Shown: piece by piece, positions 51,346 to 63,315 of the stretch | Layout of the letters: each line of letters begins with the position of its first letter | Numbering within the stretch: position 1 is the stretch's first letter | Assembly: GCA_014529385.2 (NCBI GenBank) | Contig: CM043969.1 | Location: 68,351,676-68,415,675 of the forward strand | Length of the DNA: 64,000 nucleotides | Origin: Adiantum capillus-veneris | Taxonomy: Eukaryota; Streptophyta; Polypodiopsida; Polypodiales; Pteridaceae | Reading direction: 5' to 3' | Program-made: the position numbers and the translations under genes | The notes under the pieces: generated by a model | What the model was told of the DNA's origin: nothing | Seen by the model: the letters and a program-made list of their open reading frames with translations, nothing else | The model's database searches: none

Positions 51346-53245
51346 ACTTCCTGGTAGGAGAAACATTAGTATCATTTAGAGACTCTTTGACAAAAATCAT
51401 GTACATAGAAACTGAGTTTTTTTCATTTATTTATCAAAACCGGGTGAATTTACAAGTGGTATAGTACAACCGGACTCACTAGCATCTATACACATGCTCT
51501 TTTCCCTATAGTTGAAGTAGATTCTCCTTTTAGGGAACTTCATGTTGGCAGCCATGTGGTTAAACCATGGTGCCCCTAGGATAACATCCTCATGTTAGAG
51601 AGGAGAGATGAGAGTCTTCTTTGTCAACGTAGATTTGGACATGAAGCCTCAACTTCCCAATCAAGGGAGTAACGGAGGCTTGCTGTCCCTTCAAAGTTCC
51701 ATCGGTAGTTACAATATCTCCCATCTTGAAATCTTGAATGCCCAACTTAGTGGCCAACTCTATTGATATGAAGTTGTGAGTACAGCCACGGTCAAACAAG
51801 ATGAATGCATCATGCTCCCTTACCTTTCCCCAAGCATAGGAGAGAGGTGATCCTTTGCAAGGAGCATCCTCTTTTAGAGCTTCAATTGTGGAAGCTCTAA
51901 AAGCCTCATTGCGAGCATTTCTCTTGGGGCACGAACGATAGCCATGTCCTTGCTCCCCACACTTGAAACATTTATGGTCCTTACGAAAATCTTCAAGCTC
52001 TTCAGGAGAGTTTATTTTTACCTTTGTAAACTCCCTTCTCCTTGGACCGATTGTTGTTGTTGTTGGAATTGCCTTCTTGGGAAGAATTTTGGGCATTGGT
52101 TTTCCCTTTGCATCACTTTTGACTTTGCTTTCCATGGGCTTGGCATTCTTTCTAGCCTCTTGTTGGAAATTGATGCGCAAAGAAACCATAGTGTGGTGAA
52201 TTACTTCGGTGATAGAACCAAGCCATTGGGAATTGACATACTCGGCCATCTCTTCAGGTAATCCCGCACGAAATTGTTGCTTTTCCTCGATGAAATTTTG
52301 AAAGACAGTAGCATTGAGATGTAAATTCCAAAACTTGTCCACATATTTGTGGATAGACTCGTGGAAGAGCAGCTTCAAACTCCACCATTCAGTAAGCACT
52401 TTTTCCTTTGCATCGCTTGCAAGGAATTGCTTCATGATGGAAACTTGTAATGTTTTCCATGTCTTTGGGGCTTTGCCGTTACAACCCATGAAGGCTAGCC
52501 CACCATTGATGAGCAGATTTTTGGAAGTGCATAGCTACATGGCATAGCTTGGAGGACTCCGTGAAGCCCTTGTTTCCAAAGGCCGCATCAAATTTCTGGA
52601 TAAAGGCCGATACTTTGTTGATAGCACCAAAGGTGCCACCATACGTGAGAAAAGAGATACTCTTTCCTCCCTCTTTGAACCTCTTGAGCTTTTGGACATT
52701 TGCCATATGCGGGGTAAGATTTGTGATGTCCTCTCCTCTTGTATTCTCTAGGAGAATAGTTGTTGCTTTCATCAAAAGAGGAGGAAGGTAAAGAAGAAGG
52801 AGAAGGGGTGACCTCTTTCTTGCCTTTTTCTTCCTTTGTTTCCTCTCTTCTCTTTCGGAGTGACGAGGAAAAGGACTATGGGTTGACCATTTCCTCTTGG
52901 AAGGAGTTGGCGATCATCTAGACCACCATCTTCGTGGAGCCACATCTTCAGAGGAACTTAGGGATTCACTTATTTCTCATTCTTTGGATTCCTCCTATCT
53001 TATGGGAGAGAGTCTTCTTTTGGGAGTCTCATCAAGAGGCCTCCTAAGCTCTCTCTCCTCTTGGAGAGGAAGGGAAATCCCATACAAAGTTGTTGAGTAA
53101 CTTTGGCTTGTAAAGTAGGGTTTCCCATAGCTTGCTGCAACCTAGCAACAAGATAATTGACAAACATGGGGGCATCATCATTAGCACCTTCATGTGCAAA
53201 ATCAAAGTTTTCAATGTACATTGTACTCTCTTTGGTTATTGTCAA
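51346..53245 (-). pseudogene. gag-pol: gag and protease of G
   Basis: Gag starts near 53245 (MYIENFDFAHEGANDDAPMF, FVNYLVARLQQAMGNPTLQA). 52775-52479 has KSISFLTYGGTFGAINKVSA and HFQKSAHQWWASLHGL. 52489-51590 is 299 codons open: MKQFLASDAKEKVLTEWWSL, LPEEMAEYVNSQWLGSITEV, zinc knuckle CFKCGEQGHGYRSCP and protease AFILFDRGCTHNFISIELAT. The protease triplet is D-R-G where H has D-P-G. A serine-rich charged region around 52990-52790 is frame-shifted. Confidence 0.88.
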
Positions 53246-53657
53246 CCATGCTAATTAAACTTATGCATAGATTACTTTGTGCTTTGATACCCTCAAAAAT
53301 CTTAGTCGCTACTCTTCTTTACCTTTAAAAATTAGATCTAAAGCAGCCACACCCGTGGTTTATACACTATTGTTTGCAAAGACTAGTGGAGAGGGTCTAA
53401 CATTGCTCGGTTGATTGTGGTTCCTGTAGATCTTGCTCGTAGCTCAATAATGGTTAAGCCAAAGTTCAAGCCTCGAGAGGCTTCATTATTAAGACTTTAG
53501 TTTTCAACGGTGTACCTCAAATTAAGTCCTTCTCAACCAAGATAATAGATCCCTGTCCCACTTACCCTATTGCAATGAACATGCCAAACCTTTCATGGAC
53601 AAATTAAGGACCTCTCTTCTTAAGCAAGAAAAGAGAAACCAATAGATCTGATACCAA
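53246..53657 (-). other. leader and primer site of G
   Basis: Primer site 53645-53656 (minus TGGTATCAGATC, one base from the initiator-Met type) directly inside the 5' LTR. No coding sequence. Confidence 0.8.
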
Positions 53658-55089
53658 TGTAATGGTAATGGCCTATGAACTTTGAGAATAGCGGAATTAA
53701 GAGAATTAGAGTGAGCATTTTTGTGAGACTACTTTGAGAACATAGAGGGTGAACTTAATTAGCGGTAGCAACATGACCATAATACTTAATTTACTTGGCA
53801 TGAACAATACTTTTGCAAGAGAGAGAGTTAGAGAACTTGAAAACAATTGAGGACCGGATGTATGTGGAACCGGTCCCCCCTCCAATAGGCTCTTTTGTAT
53901 TATAGATTCTCCCATCAAGAGAGACTTGATACAATACAATCTTTGTGTTCCTTGTGACCTAGGTGATGCAATGATTATGAAAAGCTTCATGCATCACGAG
54001 CATAACATAATCTTTGCAAAATGCATTAACCATCCCCGACCTCAGTCCCAAGGCCTCAAACACCTTCAAAGGTGGAGAGAGCTAGCGGGGAATGACAGTA
54101 GGGAAGAGGAAGAAGAAACATTCATATGAGAAAGAAATAGTTTCTGACTTATCATCACTCTTCTTGCTTAGCATACATAATAGCATAGTAATGAAGATGG
54201 ACAAGATGACAAGCTTAAGCATTGGAGCATGGCTCTTGGTTAGATTTGCATTCCATAGCCAAGAGTGTTGGTGTAGGCTCTCAACTTCTCTACAAGCTTG
54301 GAGAAGGAGATGGAGATCTTGCACTTTGTACCTCACACAATGAGAATGAGAGAGAGAGAGAGAGAGAGTGTGGGAGAGTATACCCCCCAAGATAGCCCCT
54401 AGCTTCCTTGGTGGACCCCCCTTGTAGCTCATGCTAGAAGATGATTGGACCCCTACAAGCCTAGCCAATCATGTGTAGGGTGCATATCAAGCAACCATGC
54501 TAGCCTTGGGACAAGTGTCCGCTTTTCCCCTTTGAGAGAGAAGACTTGATAAATGCATAAAAATTTAAATAAATTAGCTAAATTATCGTTGGACCCCTTG
54601 AGAGTCCAACCAATAGGCTTTAGGCACACCATGAGGGCAACATGAAGAGTAACTTGACAAGTTTCCTTGCCACTTCTTTGGACCAATCTTGCCTTGTGTG
54701 AGGGTGTGTGTGTGTTCTCTCTCATGCTCCTAAGATGAGGGCTTTCCCCCCCTTGATTAGGGATCATGTTTGAATTTTGGAACTCCTCAAGCCCCTCAAG
54801 CACCTCAAGCACCTTAGTCATTAAGCACCACAAGTACCTTAAGCACCTTAGTCAGCAACAAGCACGACAAGCACCTCAAGCTTGGGCTGGGTTCCCACCT
54901 CAAGCACAATCCTAGCTTGCCTAAGGTGAAAGGACTTTTAACACTAGCCTTTGGAGGTCTTTAATGAAGCTAACCCTAAGGTCTTTAAGCTCCATTATAG
55001 CTAGCCTTTCTCTTTGACATACCCTCTCTCATTTGGACCCCTTTAACCTTGGCCCCGTGTTTAGATAGATCCATAAGTACTTGTCTATA
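53658..55089 (-). repeat. 5' LTR of G, main part
   Basis: Starts TGTAATGGTAATGG. It aligns with 46449 onward, each of the three segments duplicated in the other LTR being present once. It breaks off at CTTGTCTATA, where element H starts. The remaining about 100 bp are at 61202-61305. Confidence 0.88.
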
Positions 55090-55739
55090 ACATTTAATGC
55101 ACCAGTAACTTGTGTGTAGCGGAAATTGATAACATAGTGAGCATTTCATTAAGAACAAGTCCTAATAAGCATAGAGAGAGTACTTAATTTGAGAAATCAA
55201 CATAGCAATTTACACCTAGCTAATTTGGCATTGACAATACTTGAAAAGAAAGAGAAATAGAACAATTGACAACAGTTGAGGACCGGATTTACATGGAACC
55301 GGTCCTCCCTCCATAAAGGCTTTGTATTATAGTTTCTCCCATCAAAGGAGACTTTTGTACAATACAATTCTTGTGTTCCTTGACAAAACTCGTTGGTGTA
55401 ATGAAGATGGAAGTTTCATGCACCAAATTATGCTACCTAGCGTCCCTAGACTCAGTCCCAAGACCTCACACACCTTCAAAAATGGTGAGAGCTAGCAGGG
55501 AATGAGGATGATTGAGAGGAAGAAGATGTATCTTATGAGAAAGAAGTATTCTCCTCACATAATCACTCTAATAGCATAGCTTAGCTTAGTAATTAGCATG
55601 GTAGAGGAGATGAGCATGCCATTGAAGCTTGGCTCCTAGTTGGATTTGCATTCCATAGCCAAGATTTGTTGGTGTAGGCCTCTACTTCTCAACGCTTGGA
55701 GAAGGATATGGAGTTCTTCTTGCACACATGAGTTGTGTG

Positions 55740-55770
<31 letters not shown>

Positions 55771-56248
55771 AGCAATGTGTTAGACTAAAAATGCCCACTC
55801 TCTCTCTACTTGGTCGACCCCTCTTGCTTTTTGCTCTTGTTGGCTTCCCATTGGCTCCTGCAAAGCTTAGCCAATCACAAATTAGAAGCATTATTGATTT
55901 CCTTGTGACATGTGTCCCCCTTTCCCATTTTGTGAGAGCTTTAGGTAATTAAATAATTCATTTAAACTCTCATTGGACCTTTTAGTCTTTTGGCGAATAA
56001 GAATTAGGCAAGCCATTGGGCTGCTGGATGCTCATTGGACCCCTTGGTAGACTGTCCAATAGTCTTCTAGGGAGCTTAATTTCTATTGGTTCTTTTATAA
56101 AGCATTTTTAAATTGGTTAGACTAATTTCACTCTACCCTAATTCTCATTGGTCCACCTCTATGGCCATCCAATAGGATTTGAGGGAAATTGGGGCAACTG
56201 GCCTAGGAGCCTGCCATGTGTCCATTCTTCCCTTTGGAGAGATCTTAG

Positions 56249-56288
<40 letters not shown>

Positions 56289-56642
56289 CTCTCATCCCCT
56301 ACCATTAGGGCTCGCCCCCTCCTTCCTAGGGATGTGGGAAGACTTTTTAGTCTTTCCATGACCATCCAATTTTCTCTTACTTTGGCCATTGGACAATTGA
56401 ATTAAATTTAGGAACTTTATCCTATGGAAGTCTTAATGGAGTTGAACCTTAGGAAGCACATTTCTCTTTTGCAGATTGTCCCCCTTTGGATCCCTATTTT
56501 ACCTCATTTGGATCCCTGCAGAAACCGGTCTGGAAGCCTCACCAATATTCTAGCTTTTACTACCCTGGTACTTCCCCATATTAAATTATCATTTTAACAT
56601 GGGAAAATCATTTGGGAGAATTAGATATTAGTTTTTATGACA
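55090..56642 (-). repeat. 3' LTR of H (about 1.55 kb)
   Basis: Ends TAGTTTTTATGACA beside the purine tract. The part from about 56031 aligns with 60603-61201. Contains two GT microsatellites (about 55735-55770 and 56252-56286). Confidence 0.85.
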
Positions 56643-57020
56643 TTACCTCTCTCTTGAAATCATAGTTGTCCTCGACTATGAGGTAGAGAAGATAAAGCCT
56701 AGTCATTAGTCCGTTTGCTAGCGAGTAGAGGATCCCTATTTTACCCTACGACAGTGTTCCAAAATGGATGACTAGTCCATTTTGGTGGTTGAAAGCCTTA
56801 GCTTCTGCAAGCATGTTTGCACATTAGTCCATATCAATCTTCCATAGTAGAGTGACAAACTCTACTTGGTGTTCGGGAGACGTCATCTCCACAAACATGA
56901 TCCTAGGCATGCATACTTATTAACATGTGTGCACAATAAATAAAAGAGAGTCTTATAAGACATAAAATTTGTTCATTTATACATATTTACATTTGTTTAC
57001 TCTAGGGAATCATTGTAAGC
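56643..57020 (-). other. polypurine tract and 3' untranslated region of H
   Basis: Purine tract (minus CAAGAGAGAGGTAA) and non-coding sequence as in G. Confidence 0.7.
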
Positions 57021-58445
57021 ATTGACAAGGTTTAGGTTATCCTTTAATTGTATGCCTTGCATCCATCTAGCATCTTCAAAAGGATAATTTTTAAACTTGA
57101 TAAGATATCGTCGGATAGTCTTACCATCTCATAATACCTTGTCTTTGTGTCGGAGAATGGACTCGGCCTGCAACACTTCTTCTTGGTCCTCGATCTCCGG
57201 TGGGTCTTCAATGGTTGCTTCTTAAGGTGTCTCTCCTTTGCAAGGCTTTAGTAGGCTCACGTGGAAAGCATTGTGTATGAGCCAATGATTGGGAAACTTG
57301 AGTTGATAGGTCATCTCATTGATTGGCCTAAGAATGTGAAAGGGACCATAGTACCTTTTTGCTAACTTAGCATAGTACTTTTGGTGTTCTGTAGGATTCT
57401 TGCCCGTTGTGTGCCTTAATCGAGCCTTGGGAAACTTAAGCAAGACCCAATCATTTTGTTTAAAGGCTAGGGCCCTTCTGTGATTATTAACAACAGCCTT
57501 TTGCCTTTGCTGAGAGATGGATATAGCATCCTTAATCTTTTGAAAAGATTCTTGCAGGTCTCGGCTATATTCATCTGCAGCAGCGATGATCTTCCCATGT
57601 ACTTTGAGTAGCAGGGGACTTTTTTATCTTCCCTCTATCACCTCAAAGGGTGCTTTTCCCGCGGAAGTATGTACAGTGTTATTGTAAGCATACTCCACTA
57701 AAGGTAAGTACTTCTCCCATTGGGACTTTTGATCTACTTTTGTGACATAAGCTTTTAGTAGATCAAGAATTGTTAGGTTAGTTATTTCACTTTGACCATC
57801 TGTTTCCGGGTGATAGGCCAAAGAGAAGTTTCGCCTTGTACCTAAATTCTCAAAGAGACACTTCCAGAAACTACTGGTCATTCTAGGATCTCTATCCGAC
57901 ACTATAGACATTGGCAAGCCATGGTACTTGAAGATTTGTGATATAAAAAGGGTTGCCATTTGATGGGCCTTGATAGTCTTTTTGACAGGTATGAAATGTG
58001 CTTGTTTGCTAAACTTGTCTACTATTTTCCATATTCTTGTATTTCCATGGATAGACTTGGGCAATCCAAATATAAAATCCATGGATATGCTCTCCCATGG
58101 TGAATTAGGGATTGGCAAAGGTTGAAGCAATTCAGGTTGCTTCCCTCTATCAAACTTTGTCTTTTGGCATACCACACATTTTGAAACATACTCTTGTATG
58201 TTTGCTTTAATGGCAAGCCAATAGAAGTATGTTTATATCCCTTTTAGGGTAGACTGAATCCCTCTATGCCCCGCATAAGCAGGAGCATGGGATTCATACA
58301 TTACTTTCTCATGTAGTGAAGTTAGTAATTCATAGTCTGTTGCCATAGAGAAGATAACCATCTTGTAAGGCAAATGGTTCTTCCTTCTTCCCAAGTGCAA
58401 GGGCTGAAATACCATCTTTAAAATTGGGATAGATAGAGTACTCAT
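57021..58445 (-). pseudogene. pol: integrase and chromodomain-like tail of H
   Basis: 58445-58233: HAPAYAGHRGIQSTLKGI of the zinc module. 58216-58022: zinc-module end. 58175-57624, open for 183 codons: ESISMDFIFGLPKSIHGNTR, HGLPMSIVSDRDPRMTSSFW and HPETDGQSEITNLTILDLLK with the DDE triad complete. 57443-57222: [35 protein letters not shown]. Tail at about 57170-57030: GKTIRRYLIKFKNYPFEDAR-WMQ, a chromodomain-like module. It is the best preserved integrase of the three chromoviruses. Confidence 0.9.
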
Positions 58446-58504
58446 CTATCACAGAAGATAGATCATTGTGAGTTGCTATGGATACCGCATTCACTCTTGG
58501 TCAT

Positions 58505-59760
58505 CTTGACAGTGCATCGGGTACTTGATTATGCATGCCAGCAATGTGAGCAATATGAAAATGAAATTGCAAAAGGAAATTTTCCCACCTCATTTGTTTG
58601 TCGAAGAGCTTGGTCTGCGTCATGAAGTACTTAAGGCTTTGGTGATCCGTTCATAGAATGAAAGGAGTCCCCAATAAATAGTGCTTCCACAAGTGTAGAG
58701 CATGTAGAACTGCTAAGAGTTCCTTCTCATATATACCTAGAGCTTGCTCAATAGGGTCGAGCCTTCGACTTTCATAGGCTATGGTGTGCCCTTCTTGGAG
58801 CAAAACAGCTCCAAGACAATCACCACAGGTGTCACATTGGACCTCAAGTGGCTTTGAGAGATCCGACAGTGTAAGCCCAGGTTGAGAGATAAGCTTCTCT
58901 TTAAGCTTTTCGAAAGCATTGTTCTCCTTAGGCGGACCATATATACTCAATGTTTTTCTTTTTTAGGTCATGTAATGGTCCCTCGATTTGTGAGAACTTT
59001 TCTATGAAGCGTCTATAGTATGCACACATACCTATAAAGCTTCTTAGTTCATGCAGATTCCTTGGATTAGGCCATCCTCTTATTACCGCTAGCTTTGATG
59101 GATCCATTTGGATGCCATCTTGAGAGATAATGTGACCTAAATATTGAATCTCTTCTAAGAAAAATTCACTTTTCTTTCGATAAATATAAAGTTTATTCTC
59201 TCATAAAACTTGAAATATTACATAGAGGTGTTGCTTGTGTTCGTCTAATGAATTAGAGTAGATGATTATATCATCAAAGAACACTCCATTAAAGGTTCAG
59301 TCAGGCCTGAATAGCTTCTCCATCATGCGGTTAAATGTGGCTGGTACATTGGTCAAGCCAAAAGGCATGACTATGTACTCGTAAAGACCAAACATAGTGC
59401 GGAATGCGGTCTTTACAATGTCTTGATCAACTATCCTTATTTGATGGTAGCCACTTTTTAGGTCAATCCTACTGAAGTAGCTTATCAAAATAGGTCTTCT
59501 ACCTGTGGAATGGGAAACCTATTTTTTGATAGTGATCCTATTTAGTGCTCTATAGTCGACACACATGAGATATGTGCCATCTTTCTTTTGCACTAATAAC
59601 ACTGGTGAACAAAATGGAGATGAGCTAGGCCTAACCATGCCTTTCTCAACCAACTCATGCACTTGCCACATAATCTCTTCTAGTTGAGCTTGAGAAACTT
59701 GATAAGGAGGTTTATTAGGCGGTGAGCTTCTTGGAAGAAATTCAATTGCACGATCGTCAT
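58505..59760 (-). pseudogene. pol: RT and RNase H of H
   Basis: 59488-59297: [40 protein letters not shown]. After a stop the frame continues [18 protein letters not shown] with both catalytic Asps, then GHIISQDGIQMDPSKL. 58950-58651: LSKPLEVQCDTCGDCLGAVL, YEKELLAVLHALHLWKHYLL. The N-terminal fingers at about 59700-59520 are readable ([20 protein letters not shown]) with stops nearby. Confidence 0.88.
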
Positions 59761-59764
59761 CCCC

Positions 59765-60600
59765 TCATTTGGGAGGTAGTTCACAAGGGATGTCGTCAAT
59801 AAAAACATCTTGGAACCCCTTCAGGAAATTGGATAACTCTAATTCCTTTTGATTGTTTATATTTTCTTTTGCTAAAGCATTAGGTTCATTTTGAGAATTT
59901 TTAACAAAAATAATGTACAAGGAAATAGAGCTCTTTATTGACTTATTGAAAGCTTTCTTATGTACAATGGGTATGGTACTACCCAACTCCTTAGCATCTA
60001 TGTACATATCTTTTTCCCTGAACCTAAAGCAAATTTGTCTTTCAAGGAATTTAACGTTGGCAGCCATGAGATCAAACCATGGTGCCCCTAGGATTACAGC
60101 ATCATGCTTGAGAGGAGAGATGAAGAAATCCTCCTTGTCCGCATAGCTTTGGACATGGAGCCTCAATTTCCCAATTAAGGGAGTGACTGAGGATTCTTTC
60201 CCCTTGAAAGCACCATCAGCAGGTAGGACATATCCCATCTCATAGGCTTGGATGCCTAGCTTGGTGGCCAACTTTGTGGATATGAAATTGTGAGTAGAAC
60301 CAGGGTCAAAAAGAATGAAAGCATCATGTTCTCTTACCTTTCCCCAAGAATGACATGGAGGAGATCCTTTGTGATGAGCATCCTCTTCTTGAATTTTGAC
60401 CAAGTATCTCTAGGAGGCCCATTACGTGTATTCTTGTGGGGGCAAGCACGATAGGCATGCCCTTGCTCCTGGTACTTGAAACAACGATTATCTTTTTGAT
60501 AACACTCTAGCTCTTCAAGGACTCCCTCAACAGAGCAAAGAAGACTCCACCCTTGCTTCGAAGAAGTGTAGTAACTCTCCTCAATCATCTTTATAGAGAT
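59765..60600 (-). pseudogene. gag-pol: protease and end of gag of H
   Basis: 60588-60334 keeps only the gag C-terminus with the knuckle CFKYQEQGHAYRACP, whose second Cys is Tyr. 60403-59765 is open for 212 codons with the protease site AFILFDPGSTHNFISTKLAT, LHVQSYADKEDFFISPLKHD and AVILGAPWFDLMAANVKFLE. It ends FQDVFIDDIPCELPPK at the entry to RT. Everything upstream of the knuckle is lost at the junction with the LTR remnant at about 60600. Confidence 0.9.
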
Positions 60601-60602
60601 AA

Positions 60603-61201
60603 TATTGGACCCCTTGGTAGACTGTCCAATAGTCTTCTAGGGAGCTTAATTTCTATTGATTCTTTTATCAAGCATTTTTACATTGGTTAGACTAATTTTA
60701 CTCTAGCCTAATTCTCATTAATCCACCTCTATGGCCATCCAATAGGATTTGAGGGAAATTGGGGGCAACTGGCCTAGGAGCCTGCCATGTGTCCATTCTT
60801 CCCTTTTGGGGGAGATTGGGAGTGTTTGTGTGTGTTTCTCTCTCATCCCCTACCATTAGGGCTTGCCCCCTCCTTCCTAGGGATGTGGGAAGACTTTTTA
60901 GTCTTCCCATGACCATCCAATTTTTCCTTACTTTGGCCATTGGACAATTGAATTGAATTTAGGAACTTTAGCCTATGGAAGTCTTAATGGAGCTGAACCT
61001 TAGGTCTTTTAAGCCCCATTGAAACTTTTGCAGACTATCCCCCTTTATATCCCTATTCTCCCTCCTTTGGATCCCTGCAGAGACCGGTCTGGCAGCCTTA
61101 CCAATATTCTAGCTTTTACTCCCCTTGTACTTCCCCATATTAAATGATCAGTTTAACATGAGAAAATCATTTGGGAGAATTAGATATTAGTTTTTATGAC
61201 A
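60603..61201 (-). repeat. 5' LTR remnant of H
   Basis: Aligns with 56034-56642 (starting ATTGGACCCCTTGGTAGACT) with small differences, including loss of most of the GT run. The first about 950 bp on the plus-strand side are missing, and the sequence abuts gag directly. Confidence 0.88.
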
Positions 61202-61305
61202 CATGTCTATATTGTAACCCTTGTTCTCGTTTATTCTCCCACATTAAATGATCAGTTTAATATGAGAAAATCATTTGTGTTGGTTAGATATTAGATTTTA
61301 TGACA
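61202..61305 (-). repeat. 5' LTR of G, outer part
   Basis: CATGTCTATATTGTAACCC to GATTTTATGACA, the piece of G's LTR that H separated from 53658-55089. It is followed by CACAC. Confidence 0.88.
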
Positions 61306-61795
61306 CACACACTCACACATCTGAGCAAGAACTCCAAGCTTGAGAAGTTGAGATCCTACACCAACACCTCTTGGCTATGGAATGCAAATCCAACCAAGAG
61401 TCAAGCTTCAAAGCAATGCTTATCATCTTCTTCATCTCCATTACTATGCTATGCTATGCTCTAAGAGTAATGATATGTGAGGAGACTACTTCTTTCTTGT
61501 AAGAATACATATTCTTCTCTTTGCTTCCCTCACTCCCTGCTAGCTCTCTCCACCTTTGAAGGTGTTTGAGGTCTTGGGATTGAGGTCGAGGACAAGTTCA
61601 TGTTATTGTAAGCTCACTACGGGCATAATATTGGTGCATGAAGCTTCCCATTTTCATAGCATCAACAAGGTCTCAAGGAACACAAATAATGTATTGTAGC
61701 AAGTCTCTCTTTATGGGAGAATCTATAATACAAAAGACTTTTGCAGGGGGGAATGGCTCCAAGTAATCCGCTCCTCAATTGTTGTCAATTTCTCT

Positions 61796-61845
<50 letters not shown>

Positions 61846-62002
61846 CAAGTATTGTTCATGCCAAGCTAGCTAGGTATAATGTTTATTTTGCAACCTTCAA
61901 TCAAGTACTCTCCCTATGTTCATTGAGATTCTCTTAAGGAAATGCTCACTACTGTCACTTTAATTCTGCTACAATCAATGTTATTAGCCAAATCGTGTTA
62001 CA
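61306..62002 (+). repeat. 3' LTR of F, second part
   Basis: Resumes F's LTR after the CA microsatellite and ends AATCGTGTTACA. It aligns in reverse complement with 53658-54340 of G's LTR (shared CTTGGCTATGGAATGCAAAT). Contains a CT run at 61799-61843. Confidence 0.85.
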
Positions 62003-62069
62003 TTTGCACACCTTAGCAACCAACCCCCCTGAAGTAGGGCACATGATGAATAGATGAAGGAGCTTCGGA

Positions 62070-62400
62070 GACTAACCTACAACCAGACAGGTGTCAGAGC
62101 CCAGCCCTCTAGTTCGCACCTTAACACCAGTAGGCAAGGCTCCCCATAGCACCTTCCAGATGAATATCTTCATGTATTCTGGCCATTGAGTCTCCCAAGT
62201 GTCCTTAACGCTCTTTTGCCAACGCCCTTGAGACCAATTTTGGAGAGTGACGAACCAATCTGCTTTGTATATCAGCACATTATAGGGCATTCTGTGTCTT
62301 GAGAAGCGCAAACACCTAGATTTTCGAGAGTGATGAACCAATCCGCTTTGTATATCAGCACATTTTAGGGTATTCTGTGTCTTGGGAAGCGTAAACACTC
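62070..62400 (-). pseudogene. LINE fragment: zinc-binding domain after RT
   Basis: The minus frame contains VKDTWETQWPEYMKIFIWKV and LWGALPTGVKVRTRGLGSDT then C, matching the C-terminal zinc-binding domain (zf-RVT) of plant L1-type LINEs, where F-x-W-x-x-x-x-x-A-L-P-T-x-x-x-L-x-x-R is typical. Upstream in the same frame a segment of about 80 bp is duplicated in tandem (62257-62310 and 62337-62392, each GCTTTGTATATCAGCACATT). No endonuclease or RT core is present. Confidence 0.75.
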
Positions 62401-62558
62401 TATCCTTCGATCAATGCCAGGCTCTCCAATAAATTTTTGATCCATTAACATGAGCTTGTAGTTTCTTTCTTTTTATCTAGACCTTGTATCGGATACACCA
62501 TGATGTAACTCTTTGCTCTCACATGTCATTTTGGCCTTTATAAGACGTTAATAAAACA

Positions 62559-62564
<6 letters not shown>
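62401..62564. other. unassigned, possibly a LINE 3' end
   Basis: Contains CTTGTATCGGATACACC and TATAAGACGTTAATAAAACA before the CT run. The look is that of a plus-strand transposon 3' tail, but I cannot confirm it. Confidence 0.25.
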
Positions 62565-62650
<86 letters not shown>

Positions 62651-62661
62651 CACACACACAC
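62565..62661. repeat. CT microsatellite followed by CA
   Basis: About 84 bp of uninterrupted TC/CT, then six CA units. Shorter CT and GT runs follow at 62731-62745 and 62844-62866. Confidence 0.98.
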
Positions 62662-63049
62662 ATGTATATTTGATTTGTCTCATAGGTCAAGTTGGCACCC
62701 CCTCCCTCTCTATGCATGTGTATGTGTGTTTCTCTCTCTCTCTCTAGAAAAAAAATTAATTAAATAATTAAATATATATGCTTGTGTCTATGCGAATGCA
62801 TATGTGTGTCGCTACGGTAGTGCATGTGTGTGCATGTGCATACATGTGTGTGTGTGTGTGTGTGTGCTGCATGTAAGCATGTATGTGTGAGGGGGGAGAT
62901 CTTACCTATGCGCCACACTATTTGATGACACAGAGGAGTGAAGGAGTCACGTAGGAGTGAGGAAAAAGGCTCCCCAGAACTGCTTTCTAATAAATTATAA
63001 CTTTGTAGGCACTGCATATGTGACATTCTATAGTTTATAAATGTCGCAA

Positions 63050-63315
63050 ATGATGTCATGAATTGTGCATCGCATATGTGACGCTAATGATGACGTTTTT
63101 GGCAACGGTCTTAGCAATGCTACATTTGAAAAAAATTGAATTTTAATGGACGTCACATACAAGTGTCTCTTATGGGATACAATTTTTTTTTGAAGAGCGT
63201 CATAAATATATTTTTTTCCAAAGCTTACTTAGGACAAGGTCACACGATGGCTTAGTTTTCGCGATAGGCTCTGACAACGGCTCTACCACGATAACTTTTG
63301 ACCTGCTAAGTAGTG
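63050..63315. mobile_element. possible CACTA (En/Spm) terminus
   Basis: Ends GACCTGCTAAGTAGTG at 63315, i.e. CACTACTTAGCAGG on the other strand. It is preceded by several TGACG/CGTCA words (63079, 63090, 63152, 63200) like the subterminal repeats of CACTA elements. The opposite end and the 3-bp duplication were not found. Confidence 0.3.

Larger units (their letters stand above)
55090..61201 (-). mobile_element. chromovirus H, inserted into G's 5' LTR
   Basis: 3' LTR 55090-56642, coding region about 60600-57030 on the minus strand, and a 5' LTR remnant 60603-61201. Flanks CTTGTCTATA (to 55089) and CATGTCTATA (from 61202) show where G's LTR was split. The exact duplication length is unclear. 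The 5' part of gag, the primer site and about 950 bp of the 5' LTR are deleted. The integrase triad and protease triplet look intact. Confidence 0.85.
46447..61305 (-). mobile_element. chromovirus G, inserted into F's LTR, itself split by H
   Basis: LTRs 46447-48262 (3') and 53658-55089 plus 61202-61305 (5', interrupted by H). Primer site 53645-53656. Both outer flanks are CACAC, the repeat unit of F's CA microsatellite. The coding part on the minus strand runs from about 53245 (gag) to 48640 (chromodomain). The left terminus reads AC-TAATGG where the right LTR has TG-TAATGG, as if the microsatellite had overwritten the end. The RT box FFDDI is intact, but stops and shifts occur throughout. 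Confidence 0.88.
41241..62002 (+). mobile_element. chromovirus F (Ty3/gypsy), 5'-truncated, 3' LTR split by G
   Basis: Plus-strand gag, protease, RT, RNase H, integrase and chromodomain-like tail from 41241 to about 45300, then a purine tract (TTTCAAGAGAGAGG) and the 3' LTR 45658-46446 continuing at 61306-62002. The 5' LTR and primer site are not seen. Elements G and H belong to the same family (for example RPSSSPF-S-VLLV-KKDGTY in F and G). Many stops, deletions and one catalytic substitution mark it as old. Confidence 0.88.

Noticed and set aside
56148..56405. Frames crossing the GT run in H's LTR
   Set aside because: Microsatellite translation within an LTR. The homologous stretch 60698-60956 also lacks a coding signature.
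62912..63315. Complete small CACTA element
   Set aside because: The left CACTA at 62912 does not match the right terminus beyond six bases and the flanking triplets differ. Only a possible right end is kept.
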